64,000 nt of DNA from Mycobacterium colombiense. Lineage in GTDB: Bacteria; Actinomycetota; Actinomycetes; Mycobacteriales; Mycobacteriaceae. Below, piece by piece: positions 49,504 to 58,135 of this stretch; positions within the stretch are counted from its first letter, which is position 1; every line of letters begins with the position of its first letter. The notes beneath the pieces were generated by a model that saw only the letters and a list, made by a program, of their open reading frames with translations, did not search any database and had not been told where the DNA came from. The stretch is taken from NCBI RefSeq assembly GCF_001665835.1, contig NZ_LZSX01000088.1:1-64000 (forward strand). Direction: 5' to 3'. A program made the translations under genes and the position numbers.

Positions 49504-50523
49504 GTGGTGGTTCAGACGGCTGACGAAGACGGCGGCCTCCGGGGCGTGGTAGCGATCGGTGCCTCGGCAGGTGGCGTCGAGGCGCTGTCGAATGTTGCCG
49601 CCGGTTTATCGCCGGATATGCCGTTCGCCTGCTTGATGGTGCTGCACGTGCCCGCCGGCGCGCCCAGCGTCCTGGCGCGCATCATCGACCGCAGCGGTCC
49701 GCTGCCCGCGGTCGCCGCCGAGGACGGCGCGCCCCTTCAGCCCGGGCACATCTATGTCGGTATTCCGGATCGTCATCTGCTGGTCGCGGACCATCACGTG
49801 TTGCTGTCACAGGGGCCCACCGAGAACGGGCACCGGCCTGCGATCAACGCGTTATTCCGTTCGGCGGCTGTTGCATTCGGTCCCCGCGCGGTCGGCGTGT
49901 TGCTCTCCGGCGTGCTCGATGACGGCGTGCTGGGAATGGCCGCCATCCGCTCGCGGGGCGGCACCACCATCGCCCAGTTACCCGAAGACGCATTGTTTCC
50001 GGCGATGCCGATCAACGCCCTGCAAGCGGGTGTGGTGGATCGGCAGGCCACGGCAACCGACATGGGAGCGGTCCTCAAGGAGCTGTCGTACCGAGAGATA
50101 GAGGACTTCGACATGGAGCGAGATACCGCGATGGAGCTGGAGAACCGCATCGCGATGATGTCGCGGTTCGCGACCAACTTTGACACCGAAAGACTGGGTG
50201 ACCCGTCGGGCTACACCTGCCCCGATTGCAACGGTTCGCTGGTTTTTATCAGCGAGGGCAATTTCCGCTGCCAGGTCGGCCACGCCTGGACATCCGAGGC
50301 CCTGCTCAGCGCGCGAGACAACGAGCTCGAGGGGGCCCTGTGGATCGCGGTGCGCAGCCTGCAGGAAAAAACCAGGCTGGCCCGCGACATGGCCGGCAAG
50401 GCCGGAGCCGGTCCACTCTTCCGGCGCTACACGGCAATCGCCGAGGAAACCGAGCGGGCGCTGCACGTGCTCAGCGACCGGCTATCCGGCACTGCCCAGC
50501 AAGCGGTGAAGCCGGGTGAATGA
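49504..50523 (+). CDS. CheB methylesterase domain protein (no receiver domain)
   Basis: 339 aa. The CheB catalytic domain fills residues 12-195 with Ser21 (GASAGG), His48 (LHVPAG) and Asp140 (SGVLDDG). There is no N-terminal receiver, unlike flagellar CheB, so it is not controlled by a kinase in the usual way. The C-terminal half has a four-Cys/His zinc-like module (YTCPDCNGSL, FRCQVGHAW) and a helical tail. It removes methyl or amide groups from glutamates of unknown targets. It starts the operon with the STAS-ATPase and CheR genes (8-base overlap downstream). No chemoreceptor or flagellar genes are visible. Confidence 0.85.
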   Translation: MVVQTADEDGGLRGVVAIGASAGGVEALSNVAAGLSPDMPFACLMVLHVPAGAPSVLARIIDRSGPLPAVAAEDGAPLQPGHIYVGIPDRHLLVADHHVLLSQGPTENGHRPAINALFRSAAVAFGPRAVGVLLSGVLDDGVLGMAAIRSRGGTTIAQLPEDALFPAMPINALQAGVVDRQATATDMGAVLKELSYREIEDFDMERDTAMELENRIAMMSRFATNFDTERLGDPSGYTCPDCNGSLVFISEGNFRCQVGHAWTSEALLSARDNELEGALWIAVRSLQEKTRLARDMAGKAGAGPLFRRYTAIAEETERALHVLSDRLSGTAQQAVKPGE

Positions 50524-51271
50524 CCGCGGGCCCATCCGGGTCGAGTTGGAGCCCAGTCAGGATGTGCCGATCCTGACGCTGGAGGGCGTGCTGGACAGCT
50601 CTACCTATCGAACCGTCCGCGACGCCGTGATCAAGGCCGCGATCGACGACGCCCGCGCGGTGATCGTCGACATCAACCGGCTTCATGCACCGTCTCCCTC
50701 GGCCTGGACGGTGTTCACCAGTGCTCGTTGGCACGTCAGCGTGTGGCCGGACGTCCCGGTCCTGCTGGTGTGTGCGCAACCCCAAGTGCGGCGGTCGATC
50801 GCCCGGGCCGGGGTGACCCGATATGTGCCGGTACATTCCGCGCGAAAGCTCGCGCTGGACGCGGTGCACAGCCGGTCGCTGAAGATCCGGCGGCGGGCGC
50901 GCACCGAACTTTCGCGATCCGGCGGCAGCATCGATCTTGCTCGTGGCCTGGTCACCGATTGGCTCACCAGCTGGGAGATCCGTGACATGATCGCGGCCGC
51001 GGCCACGGTGGCGACCGTTTTCGTTGAAAACGTTCTCGACCACACCGAAAGTGCGCCGGTATTGATCGTCGAGAGCTATCAAGGCACCGTCACCGTTGCG
51101 GTCGAGGACAACAGTTCGCATCTACCGGCCCGACACGAAGATGCCGATCGAGGCGCCGATATCGTCTCGGGACTGGCTATCGTCTCCGCACTGTGCCGGG
51201 TGTGGGGTGCCACCCCGACGTCGTCGGGCAAAACCGTGTGGGCATTGGTCGGTCGGGAAAACCAGCTCTAG
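50516..51271 (+). CDS. STAS-HATPase fusion (anti-sigma/antagonist-like) protein
   Basis: 251 aa. Residues ~1-110 form an STAS-like domain (VPILTLEGVLDSSTYRTVRD, AVIVDINRLHAPSPSAWTVF; a Ser occupies the phospho-site region). Residues ~130-251 form a GHKL/HATPase of the RsbW kind (VENVLDHTESAPVLIVESYQ) with a degraded second half. Such pairs make up partner-switch modules that hold sigma factors; here they are fused in one chain between CheB and CheR. I infer it receives the CheB/CheR signal and could feed SigF control. GTG start overlaps CheB by 8 bases. Confidence 0.7.
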   Translation: MNDRGPIRVELEPSQDVPILTLEGVLDSSTYRTVRDAVIKAAIDDARAVIVDINRLHAPSPSAWTVFTSARWHVSVWPDVPVLLVCAQPQVRRSIARAGVTRYVPVHSARKLALDAVHSRSLKIRRRARTELSRSGGSIDLARGLVTDWLTSWEIRDMIAAAATVATVFVENVLDHTESAPVLIVESYQGTVTVAVEDNSSHLPARHEDADRGADIVSGLAIVSALCRVWGATPTSSGKTVWALVGRENQL

Positions 51272-51326
51272 CGCCGCGAGTAATGTACAAGTCCTTCGAT
51301 GAACCCTTATCGGACGGGACTCGGCA

Positions 51327-53168
51327 TTGGAATCCACTACTGACGAGGCTTTCGAGGCTTTGTTGCGCTACATGCGGGATTCGCGCGGCTTCGACTTCAC
51401 CGGCTACAAGCGCACCTCGCTGATGCGTCGCGTCCGTCATCGGATGGACCAGGCGGGTTACGCCACCTTCGACGAGTACCTTGACCTGCTACAGGCCAGC
51501 TCGGATGAACTCACGGCGCTGTTCAACACCATCCTGATCAACGTCACGTCTTTCTTCCGCGACCCGGAGGCCTGGGACTACGTCGCCGCCGAGGTCATCC
51601 CGCGATTGCTGGCCGAACGTGGGCCCAACGACCCGATTCGGGTGTGGAGCGCCGGCTGCGCGTCCGGCCAGGAGGCCTACACCCTGGCCATGTTGTTGGC
51701 CGAGGCGCTGGGACTCGAGGAATTCCGGCATCGGGTCAAGATTTACGCCACGGACGTCGACGAAGATGCGCTCGCCGAGGCGCGCAGCGCGTCCTACGAC
51801 GCCAGGGCGGTCGAATCCGTACCGCCAGATCTGTTGGGGCGCTACTTCCAGCTGATCAACACTCGCTACGTCTTTCACAAAGACCTGCGCCGCGCGGTGA
51901 TCTTCGGCCCCAACGACCTGGTCAGGGATGCGCCGATATCGCGTGTCGATTTGCTGGTGTGTCGCAACACGCTGATGTACCTCAATGCTGAAACGCAGCG
52001 AAAAGTCTTGGGGCGTCTACATTTTGCGCTTGCGCCCCAAGGCACGCTGTTCCTCGGACACGCCGAAATGCTCCTTAGTCATGGCGACCGGTTCACGCCG
52101 CTGAACCTCAAACACCGAATCTTCCGCAAGGCGGTGGGGGCCCACGGCGGCGCGGATCGCTACGAACCGGGTGGGGGGTTCTACGAACGCCACGAAGATC
52201 TGCCGGGCCTGACGACGGTCCGCGATATGGCGTTTCGTGCCAGCCCGGTGGCTCAGATCGTGGTGACCGGCGAGGACACCATCGCGATGATCAACCAGCA
52301 GGCGGAGACCATCTTCGGGCTCTCGGCGCGCGACATCGGCCGGCTGCTGCGCGATCTCGAGGTTTCCTACCGTCCGGTTGAGTTGCGTGCCTACCTGGAA
52401 CAAGCCAAGGTGGAGCGGCGTTCGGCGCGGATTCAGGATGTGAAATGGCAGCGGCCGGGTACCGAGACGGTGTGGTTCGAGATCCACATCAATCCGCTCG
52501 TCGACGCCGAGAATGGCCTGCTCGGCGTGTCGATCGTGTTCTTCGACGTCACAGCGACGCGCGCCCTGCTGGACAAAGTCGTGCAAACCAACCACCAGCT
52601 CGAGGCGGCCTACGAAGAGCTGCAGTCCACCAACGAAGAACTCGAAACCACTAACGAGGAACTGCAGTCCACCGTTGAGGAACTCGAGACCACCAACGAG
52701 GAACTGCAGTCCACCAACGAAGAACTCGAGACGATGAACGAGGAACTGCAGTGCACCAACGACGAACTGCAGACCATCAATGACATGCTGAGTGAACGCA
52801 GTCTGGAACTGGACTACGCAAAGAACTTCCTGGGTTCCCTGGTCGACTCGGTCGGGAGCGGCATGGTGGTGGTGGACCGCGAAATGAACGTCATTTTGTG
52901 GAACCGCGCTTGCGAGGATCTCTGGGGGCTACGCGCCGAGGAGACGATCGGATCCAGGCTGACGGCACTCGACATCGGCCTGCCGCTCGACGGCGTGCGG
53001 CCATTGATCGGCAATGCATTCGTCGACCCGGACAGTTCCGGTGAAGCGGTGGTGGATGCGGTCAACCGGCGCGGCCGCGCGGCGCGGGTGCGGGTCACGT
53101 GCACGCCGTTTCGCTCGAACGAGGGAACGGTCGGCGGGGCCCTGCTGCTGATAGACGTTCTGGACTAG
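51327..53168 (+). CDS. CheR methyltransferase - PAS - coiled coil - PAS protein
   Basis: 613 aa. CheR domains at ~10-275: SRGFDFTGYKRTSLMRRVRH, SAM loop VWSAGCASGQEAYTLAMLLA, and CRNTLMYL (family CRNVLIY). PAS-1 at ~290-405; a coiled coil at ~410-495 built from four 14-residue repeats (EELQSTNEELETTN type); PAS-2 at ~500-613. The same order occurs in CheB-CheR-PAS-histidine kinase hybrids, but the kinase and CheB are missing from this chain. CheR adds methyl groups to Glu. TTG at 51327 is taken as start (GGACGGGA upstream) because the N-terminal CheR residues are needed. Confidence 0.85.
   Translation: MESTTDEAFEALLRYMRDSRGFDFTGYKRTSLMRRVRHRMDQAGYATFDEYLDLLQASSDELTALFNTILINVTSFFRDPEAWDYVAAEVIPRLLAERGPNDPIRVWSAGCASGQEAYTLAMLLAEALGLEEFRHRVKIYATDVDEDALAEARSASYDARAVESVPPDLLGRYFQLINTRYVFHKDLRRAVIFGPNDLVRDAPISRVDLLVCRNTLMYLNAETQRKVLGRLHFALAPQGTLFLGHAEMLLSHGDRFTPLNLKHRIFRKAVGAHGGADRYEPGGGFYERHEDLPGLTTVRDMAFRASPVAQIVVTGEDTIAMINQQAETIFGLSARDIGRLLRDLEVSYRPVELRAYLEQAKVERRSARIQDVKWQRPGTETVWFEIHINPLVDAENGLLGVSIVFFDVTATRALLDKVVQTNHQLEAAYEELQSTNEELETTNEELQSTVEELETTNEELQSTNEELETMNEELQCTNDELQTINDMLSERSLELDYAKNFLGSLVDSVGSGMVVVDREMNVILWNRACEDLWGLRAEETIGSRLTALDIGLPLDGVRPLIGNAFVDPDSSGEAVVDAVNRRGRAARVRVTCTPFRSNEGTVGGALLLIDVLD
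52614..52781 (+). repeat. four tandem 42-bp repeats encoding the coiled coil of the CheR-PAS protein
   Basis: Period 42 (with half period 21) encodes EELQSTNEELETTN, EELQSTVEELETTN, EELQSTNEELETMN and EELQCTNDELQTIN. Coding, not a CRISPR or noncoding repeat. Copy number may vary between strains. Confidence 0.85.
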
Positions 53169-53353
53169 CTGCCGAGGCCGGCACCACATCCCTGCCTCGG
53201 CGGGTGCCGGGTGTCCGGGTTTCGCAGGCTGGCATGGTCCAGCAGGCGCACTTTGAGCCGCGAAGCGAAACGGCGATCTGGTTCGTTTCGCCGATGCTTG
53301 CCGGTGGTATTTCTCGTTATATTGGCAAAGTATGCGCGCGGAGGAGATTGCGG

Positions 53354-54520
53354 TTGAGGGTTGCAATTGTCGGTGGCGATGACGTCATCGGGGAGGACCC
53401 CGAACAGCTGTGTGCCGCGCTCGCGGCTCAGGGCCATGACGCCACGGTGTACCTGCGACGGGCCGCTCGACGTCCCGGACAGGCCGCCGCCGAAAGCAAC
53501 TACCGCCGCGCCGTCGTTGCCGCCGGGCCGCGCAAGGCGACATCGCCGGTCGATGCGCTGCCTTATATAGGGGACTGGGCCGCCAAACTCGAGCGGGCCT
53601 GGTCAAGAGAGCAACCCGACGTCGTGCACGCCTATGGCTGGCTGGGCGGCCTGGCAGCTCAGTTGGCCGCCCGCCGTCGGCGTATCCCGGTCGTGCAGAC
53701 GTTTCTGGGTCTGGCCGCCACGTCCCGTGGCCAAGCCGACGCTGAATGCAACAGCGAACGCGAGCGCATCGAACCGCTGTTGGCGCGCAGCGCGAATTGG
53801 GTGACGGGCGAGAGCAGCGTCGATGTCGACGAGCTGGCCCGGCTGCGTCGCAGCCGGACGGCGGTGTCCGCCTTGACGTGCGGAGTGGACGCCGAGCGCT
53901 ACACGCCGGCCGGTCCGGCATTCCCGCGCAACGGCCTGCATCGCGTCCTGTGTGTCGCACCAAATCCTCTGTGGCGCAACGGTATCGATATCACAATCCG
54001 CGCTCTGCCCAAGGTGCGTGGTGCGGAGCTGGTGATTGCCGAGAATGAGGCAACGAACGCTGATCACCATGACGCGCGGGCCCGGTTGCGTCGTCTCGCG
54101 GACGACCTGGGTGTGGCCGACCGCCTCAGCTTTGCCGGTACGGTCACCGATGACGAACTGCCGAAACTGATCCGGTCCGCCGACGTCGTGGTGTGCACTC
54201 CCCGCGAGCCACCCCGCGCCACCACCGTGTTACAAGCCATGGCCACCGGGGTGGCCGTGGTCGTGGCCACCGTCGGCGTGCTGGCCGACGTCGTGCTCGA
54301 CGACATCACCGGGCTCATGCTGTCGCCGGAGAATCCGGTCGACTTGGCCGCGGCGTTGAGAAGGCTTCTCTCCCAGAGCTTTCAATGCGAGAGCATGGGC
54401 GCGGCGGGCCGCAGTCGCGCCGTGTCACGCTTCGCTTGGGAGCGAATAGCGCTCGATGCGCTGAATATCTACGGCAGCATCGGGTCGCCGGACCGGGCAC
54501 CGATAGGTACGGCGCGGTGA
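53354..54520 (+). CDS. family 4 (GT-B) glycosyltransferase
   Basis: 388 aa. GT-B fold with an N-terminal acceptor half (VAIVGGDDVIGEDPEQLCAA, VVHAYGWLGGLAAQLAARR) and a C-terminal donor half (RVLCVAPNPLWRNGIDITIR, LSFAGTVTDDELPKLIRSAD, PRATTVLQAMATGVAVVVAT); the EX7E motif is weak. It transfers a hexose to an unknown acceptor. TTG at 53354 sits seven bases after GAGGAG and starts exactly at the first strand. It lies alone between CheR and an AraC regulator; the gap of 34 bases to the latter suggests a shared transcript. Confidence 0.85.
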   Translation: MRVAIVGGDDVIGEDPEQLCAALAAQGHDATVYLRRAARRPGQAAAESNYRRAVVAAGPRKATSPVDALPYIGDWAAKLERAWSREQPDVVHAYGWLGGLAAQLAARRRRIPVVQTFLGLAATSRGQADAECNSERERIEPLLARSANWVTGESSVDVDELARLRRSRTAVSALTCGVDAERYTPAGPAFPRNGLHRVLCVAPNPLWRNGIDITIRALPKVRGAELVIAENEATNADHHDARARLRRLADDLGVADRLSFAGTVTDDELPKLIRSADVVVCTPREPPRATTVLQAMATGVAVVVATVGVLADVVLDDITGLMLSPENPVDLAAALRRLLSQSFQCESMGAAGRSRAVSRFAWERIALDALNIYGSIGSPDRAPIGTAR

Positions 54521-54554
54521 TGCGGGCGCTCGTAGTCTTCTCCGAGGGCCGGCC

Positions 54555-55649
54555 ATGACCACCGCGACGAGCGGGATCGACGGCAAGGTCCCCGGGCTGG
54601 TCATCGATCCCGACGGAGAAACACCCCAGGGGACTCGGTCCGACTTCGGCCCGTCCCGTCCTGTGCTCGCAGCGGATGCCGAGCATGGATTTCACCCGGT
54701 CGCCGTGCAATACACGCAGTTTCGTACCGCCGATGCGCATGCGGCACGTCGATTCTTCGCCGGCGCGTATCAGCCGGGCTGGCGTCTCGCCGGGCTCGGC
54801 AATCACGCCGTGGTGTCACACCGGCGCAGTGACGCGGGCGCGATGACCGTCGACGAGGTGATGATCCAGGGACGTGTGACGCTCGAGATTCCGGCGGCCG
54901 ACGCCATTGTGGTGATCCAGCCACGCGCCGGGTCGTTGAGTGTCGCGGGCGGTCCCGTGGCGACGGCGGACTTCCCGATTCTCGTTGCACACGGAATGTC
55001 TTGCGTATTGCACTGCAACGGTGCGCGTTTCGACGTGGTTACCGTGGAGGCGGACGTGTTGCACAGGGTCGCCGCTGACTGGCACACGTCGTTGGCTCAA
55101 CAGATCCAGTTTGTGAACTGGCGGCCACGTTCCCGTGCGGCCGTGCGGGCGTGGCACCGAGCGCTCGATTATGTGGTTGGCGCATTGGCCTCCGCCGACA
55201 CCGCCCACCAGCCGCTGATCGCCGCGGGAATGGCGAACCTGCTGGCCGGTGCGCTGCTCGAGTGTTACCCGTCCAACCTCACCGAACAGGATCCGGCCAG
55301 CGATCTCGTGGTGCCCGACTCCCTCAGGGAGGCAGTGTCTTTCATCCACCGCCACATCTCCGAGGACATCGGCATCAACGATGTGGCCGACGCGGTGCAT
55401 CTGACCCCTCGGGCAGTCCAGTACCTGTTCCGCCGGCGGCTCGACACGACGCCGACGGAGTACATGCGTCGTGTCCGGCTCGGCCATGCCCATCAAGAGC
55501 TGGTGGCGGCAACCGCCGCCGCATCCACCGTCACCGAGATCGCCCAGCGGTGGGGGTTCGCGCATACCGGCCGGTTCGCGGTGCTCTACCGGCAGACCTA
55601 CGGCCAGAGCCCGCACACCACGCTGAGGCAGCAGGCGTCGCCATCCTGA
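54555..55649 (+). CDS. AraC family transcriptional regulator
   Basis: 364 aa. N-terminal ~45-residue low-complexity part, an AraC-type sensory domain (~50-240; like the AraC_binding_2 group with RRFFAGAYQPGWRLAGLGNH), and a C-terminal pair of HTHs (~260-355: ISEDIGINDVADAVHLTPRA, VQYLFRRRLDTTPTEYMRRV, ITEIAQRWGF-like HTH-2). It probably activates neighbouring genes such as the amine oxidases or the glycosyltransferase; ligand unknown. ATG at 54555 is chosen at the family start. Confidence 0.85.
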   Translation: MTTATSGIDGKVPGLVIDPDGETPQGTRSDFGPSRPVLAADAEHGFHPVAVQYTQFRTADAHAARRFFAGAYQPGWRLAGLGNHAVVSHRRSDAGAMTVDEVMIQGRVTLEIPAADAIVVIQPRAGSLSVAGGPVATADFPILVAHGMSCVLHCNGARFDVVTVEADVLHRVAADWHTSLAQQIQFVNWRPRSRAAVRAWHRALDYVVGALASADTAHQPLIAAGMANLLAGALLECYPSNLTEQDPASDLVVPDSLREAVSFIHRHISEDIGINDVADAVHLTPRAVQYLFRRRLDTTPTEYMRRVRLGHAHQELVAATAAASTVTEIAQRWGFAHTGRFAVLYRQTYGQSPHTTLRQQASPS

Positions 55650-55660
55650 TCCAAGTCGGG

Positions 55661-57046
55661 TCACCCATTCAGTTTGTGCAGCAGTTGGCTCGCCGCGTCG
55701 CGGCCGCTGACCAGCGCACCCGTCACGGTGGATGGATTGTCAACGCCCACAGCCTCGCCCGCTAGATAAAGCCGGTCGCCGATCGGTTGCTGGAGTCGGC
55801 GCCGGTCGTCCAGACCGGACCCGGGCGGGTGAAACGAATACGCACCGAGCGCGTACGGGTCGCGGGTCCAGTTCGACGTTCGTACATCCGTCAGAGCCAC
55901 GTTGCCGCCGAACAGCCGGCGGGCCACCGGTAGCGCGCCGGCCAGCAGATCCTTTGGCGCACAGGATTCCACGAATCGTCCGCGCCCGCCGCCGTGGAAG
56001 GCCACGGCGATGGGACCGGCGATGCTCGGCAAGGTGAACCATTGCGACCACAGCCCGCCTTCGCGCCCGATATATTGATAGAAAGCGTTGTCTGCCTTCC
56101 ATGTTCGTTGATCGAAGCGAAAGAAGCTCTTGGACAACGCCCCGAAGCCCAGCGCCTGCACGGCCCGGGCATGGCCATCGGGCAGCGGCGGATCGAAGGC
56201 GATAGCACCGGATTTCAGCACGCCGAGGGGAACCGTCACGATTGCAGCGGCCCCGTGGAACGATCTGTACTTGGTCCGCACGATGACGGCGCCGTCGCGC
56301 TGCACGATCGCGGTGACCGGCGAGTTCAGCTCGATGGTGAGTCCGTCGGCGAGCGATTTCGGTAGGGCGTCATAGCCGTTTGTGATGACGTCCTGGTCGC
56401 CGCCGGCGTAGTCACCCTTGTCAAAGCTGCCGGCCGAGAGCTGGTTCGCGTCGGCGGCGTATTCGTCCTCGATCTCGGTGGTGAGGTAGAACGCCAGCTG
56501 CGTGCGGTCGCCCGCGGACAGCCGTGCGCTGTCGGCGGCGGCCTGCACCGCGGCGCCCAGGCTCCCCGCACCGGCCTGACCGCGCGCCCGTTCGACAAAC
56601 GATCGCCAGGTTGCGCTGTGGTAATCCAGCGGCGCCACGGCGGGATCCACCGCGAGCTTGGCCCACCCGTAGTAGTCGGTGCTGACCAGCTGCGCCCGTG
56701 CCCGCCGGGCCAGCTCGGTCAGCGGGTTGTCCGTCGTGCCGTGAATCCACGAGGCACCCAGCTCCAGGGGCGTGCCCCAGTCGCGGTCGGTACATACCCT
56801 GCCGCCGATGCGGCCGCGGGCTTCGATGACGCGCACCGGCCGTCCGGCGTCGGCAATGCTGCGGGCGGCCGATAGACCCGCCATACCGGCGCCGATGACC
56901 AGGATCGACGTGGTGTCCGGCGGTGGGGGTAGATCGGACGGGTGCCCGCCCGCGCGCGTCGGTGGGTTCGGCGCGCAGGCGGCCGTCAGCCCACCGCCGG
57001 CCACGCCGGTCGCGGCCGCGAAGAATGCCCGACGCGACAACCCAGA
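55661..57046 (-). CDS. Tat-exported lipoprotein flavin amine oxidase
   Basis: 461 aa. The N-terminus carries twin arginines (SGLSRRAFFAAATGV) and then a lipobox-like LTAAC, so it should be exported folded and lipid-anchored. FAD site ILVIGAGMAGLSAARSIADA, then VIEARGRIGGRV, and a C-terminal DNPSTVTGALVSGRDAA flavin-covering helix. Monoamine/polyamine oxidase family: oxidises amines or sterol-like substrates with O2, giving H2O2 outside the cell. GTG at 57046 is chosen because Tat signals begin near the RR; TTG at 57091 is also open. Convergent with the AraC regulator. Confidence 0.85.
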   Translation of the reverse strand, partial: SGLSRRAFFAAATGVAGGGLTAACAPNPPTRAGGHPSDLPPPPDTTSILVIGAGMAGLSAARSIADAGRPVRVIEARGRIGGRVCTDRDWGTPLELGASWIHGTTDNPLTELARRARAQLVSTDYYGWAKLAVDPAVAPLDYHSATWRSFVERARGQAGAGSLGAAVQAAADSARLSAGDRTQLAFYLTTEIEDEYAADANQLSAGSFDKGDYAGGDQDVITNGYDALPKSLADGLTIELNSPVTAIVQRDGAVIVRTKYRSFHGAAAIVTVPLGVLKSGAIAFDPPLPDGHARAVQALGFGALSKSFFRFDQRTWKADNAFYQYIGREGGLWSQWFTLPSIAGPIAVAFHGGGRGRFVESCAPKDLLAGALPVARRLFGGNVALTDVRTSNWTRDPYALGAYSFHPPGSGLDDRRRLQQPIGDRLYLAGEAVGVDNPSTVTGALVSGRDAASQLLHKLNG

Positions 57047-57169
57047 CACGGGTCTAAGCGTCTCATAAGAATCGTTTGCCCGATTTCCCAAAAGCGAGCC
57101 GAAAACCGGGATAAAATCGTCTCATCCTTAGCTGCGGCAATGGGGCCGCGCTCGATGGGGGGAGCGGTG

Positions 57170-58135
57170 ATGAGTGCTCGACGATCGGTCCGCCCAGTTG
57201 ACCCGTTCCCCGACCAACTGCCGCCGAGCGAGAAGGTGTCGGTCCGGGCGGCCGACGGCACCCGGCTGCACGCCGAGGTGTTCGGGCCGCCTGACGGTTA
57301 TCCGATCGTCTTGACGCACGGGATCACCTGCGCGATCCGGGCGTGGGCATATCAGATCGCCGACTTGTCCGGCGAATACCGGGTGATCGCGTTCGATCAT
57401 CGCGGCCACGGCCGAAGCAGCGTGCCGCCCCCCAACGACTACAGCCTCAAACACCTTGCCTGCGACCTGGATTCGGTGCTCGATGCGACCCTGGCGCCGC
57501 ACGAGCGGGCCGTGATCGCCGGTCACTCGATGGGCGGCATCACCATCGCCGCGTGGTCGCAGCGCTACCGCCACAAGGTTGCCCGGCGCGCCGACGCCGT
57601 CGCGCTGATCAACACCACCACCGGAGATCTGATCCGGCAGGTGCAACTGCTGCCGGTGCCGTACGGGTTGTCCCCCGCCCGAGTTCTCGCCGGGCGCGCC
57701 CTGATCAACGCGTTCGGTGGCGTCCCGCTCCCGGGTGCCGCCCGCATCCCGAGCCGCTACATGGTGGCGATGCTGGCCACCGGTCGAGACGCCGATCCGA
57801 GCATCGCCAGGCTCGTCTACGAGCTCTTCGAGCAGACATCACCGGCGGGGCGGGCCGGCTGCGCGAGGGCGCTGGTGACGTCGCTGGGGTCGCGCTATCT
57901 CAACCTGGACGGCCTGACCGTGCCGACGTTGGTCATCGGCAGCGAACGCGACCGGCTGACCCCCATCAGCCAGTCGCGCAGGATCGCACGCACCGCACCC
58001 AACCTGATCGAGCTGGTCGAGCTGCCCGGCGGTCACTGCTCGATGCTGGAACATCCTCGCGAGGTGAATCGCCAGTTGCGCGCACTCGCCGAGATAGCGG
58101 TACACAACGCCGCCACCCGGCGAATCAGCTCATAG
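57170..58135 (+). CDS. alpha/beta hydrolase
   Basis: 321 aa. HGITCA oxyanion region, FDHRGHGRS, nucleophile elbow GHSMGG (Ser), Asp in IGSERDRLTP, His in PGGHCSML. A typical serine esterase/lipase fold of the alpha/beta family; the substrate is unknown but mycobacterial copies often hit lipid esters. Intracellular: no signal peptide is visible. ATG 57170 follows GGGGGGAGCGGTG. It sits between two flavin amine oxidase genes and its stop overlaps the second one by 6 bases on the other strand. Confidence 0.85.
   Translation: MSARRSVRPVDPFPDQLPPSEKVSVRAADGTRLHAEVFGPPDGYPIVLTHGITCAIRAWAYQIADLSGEYRVIAFDHRGHGRSSVPPPNDYSLKHLACDLDSVLDATLAPHERAVIAGHSMGGITIAAWSQRYRHKVARRADAVALINTTTGDLIRQVQLLPVPYGLSPARVLAGRALINAFGGVPLPGAARIPSRYMVAMLATGRDADPSIARLVYELFEQTSPAGRAGCARALVTSLGSRYLNLDGLTVPTLVIGSERDRLTPISQSRRIARTAPNLIELVELPGGHCSMLEHPREVNRQLRALAEIAVHNAATRRISS

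Noticed and set aside
52614..52781. Regularly spaced repeats resembling a CRISPR array
   Set aside because: Units are contiguous, lack unique spacers and encode a coiled coil in frame.
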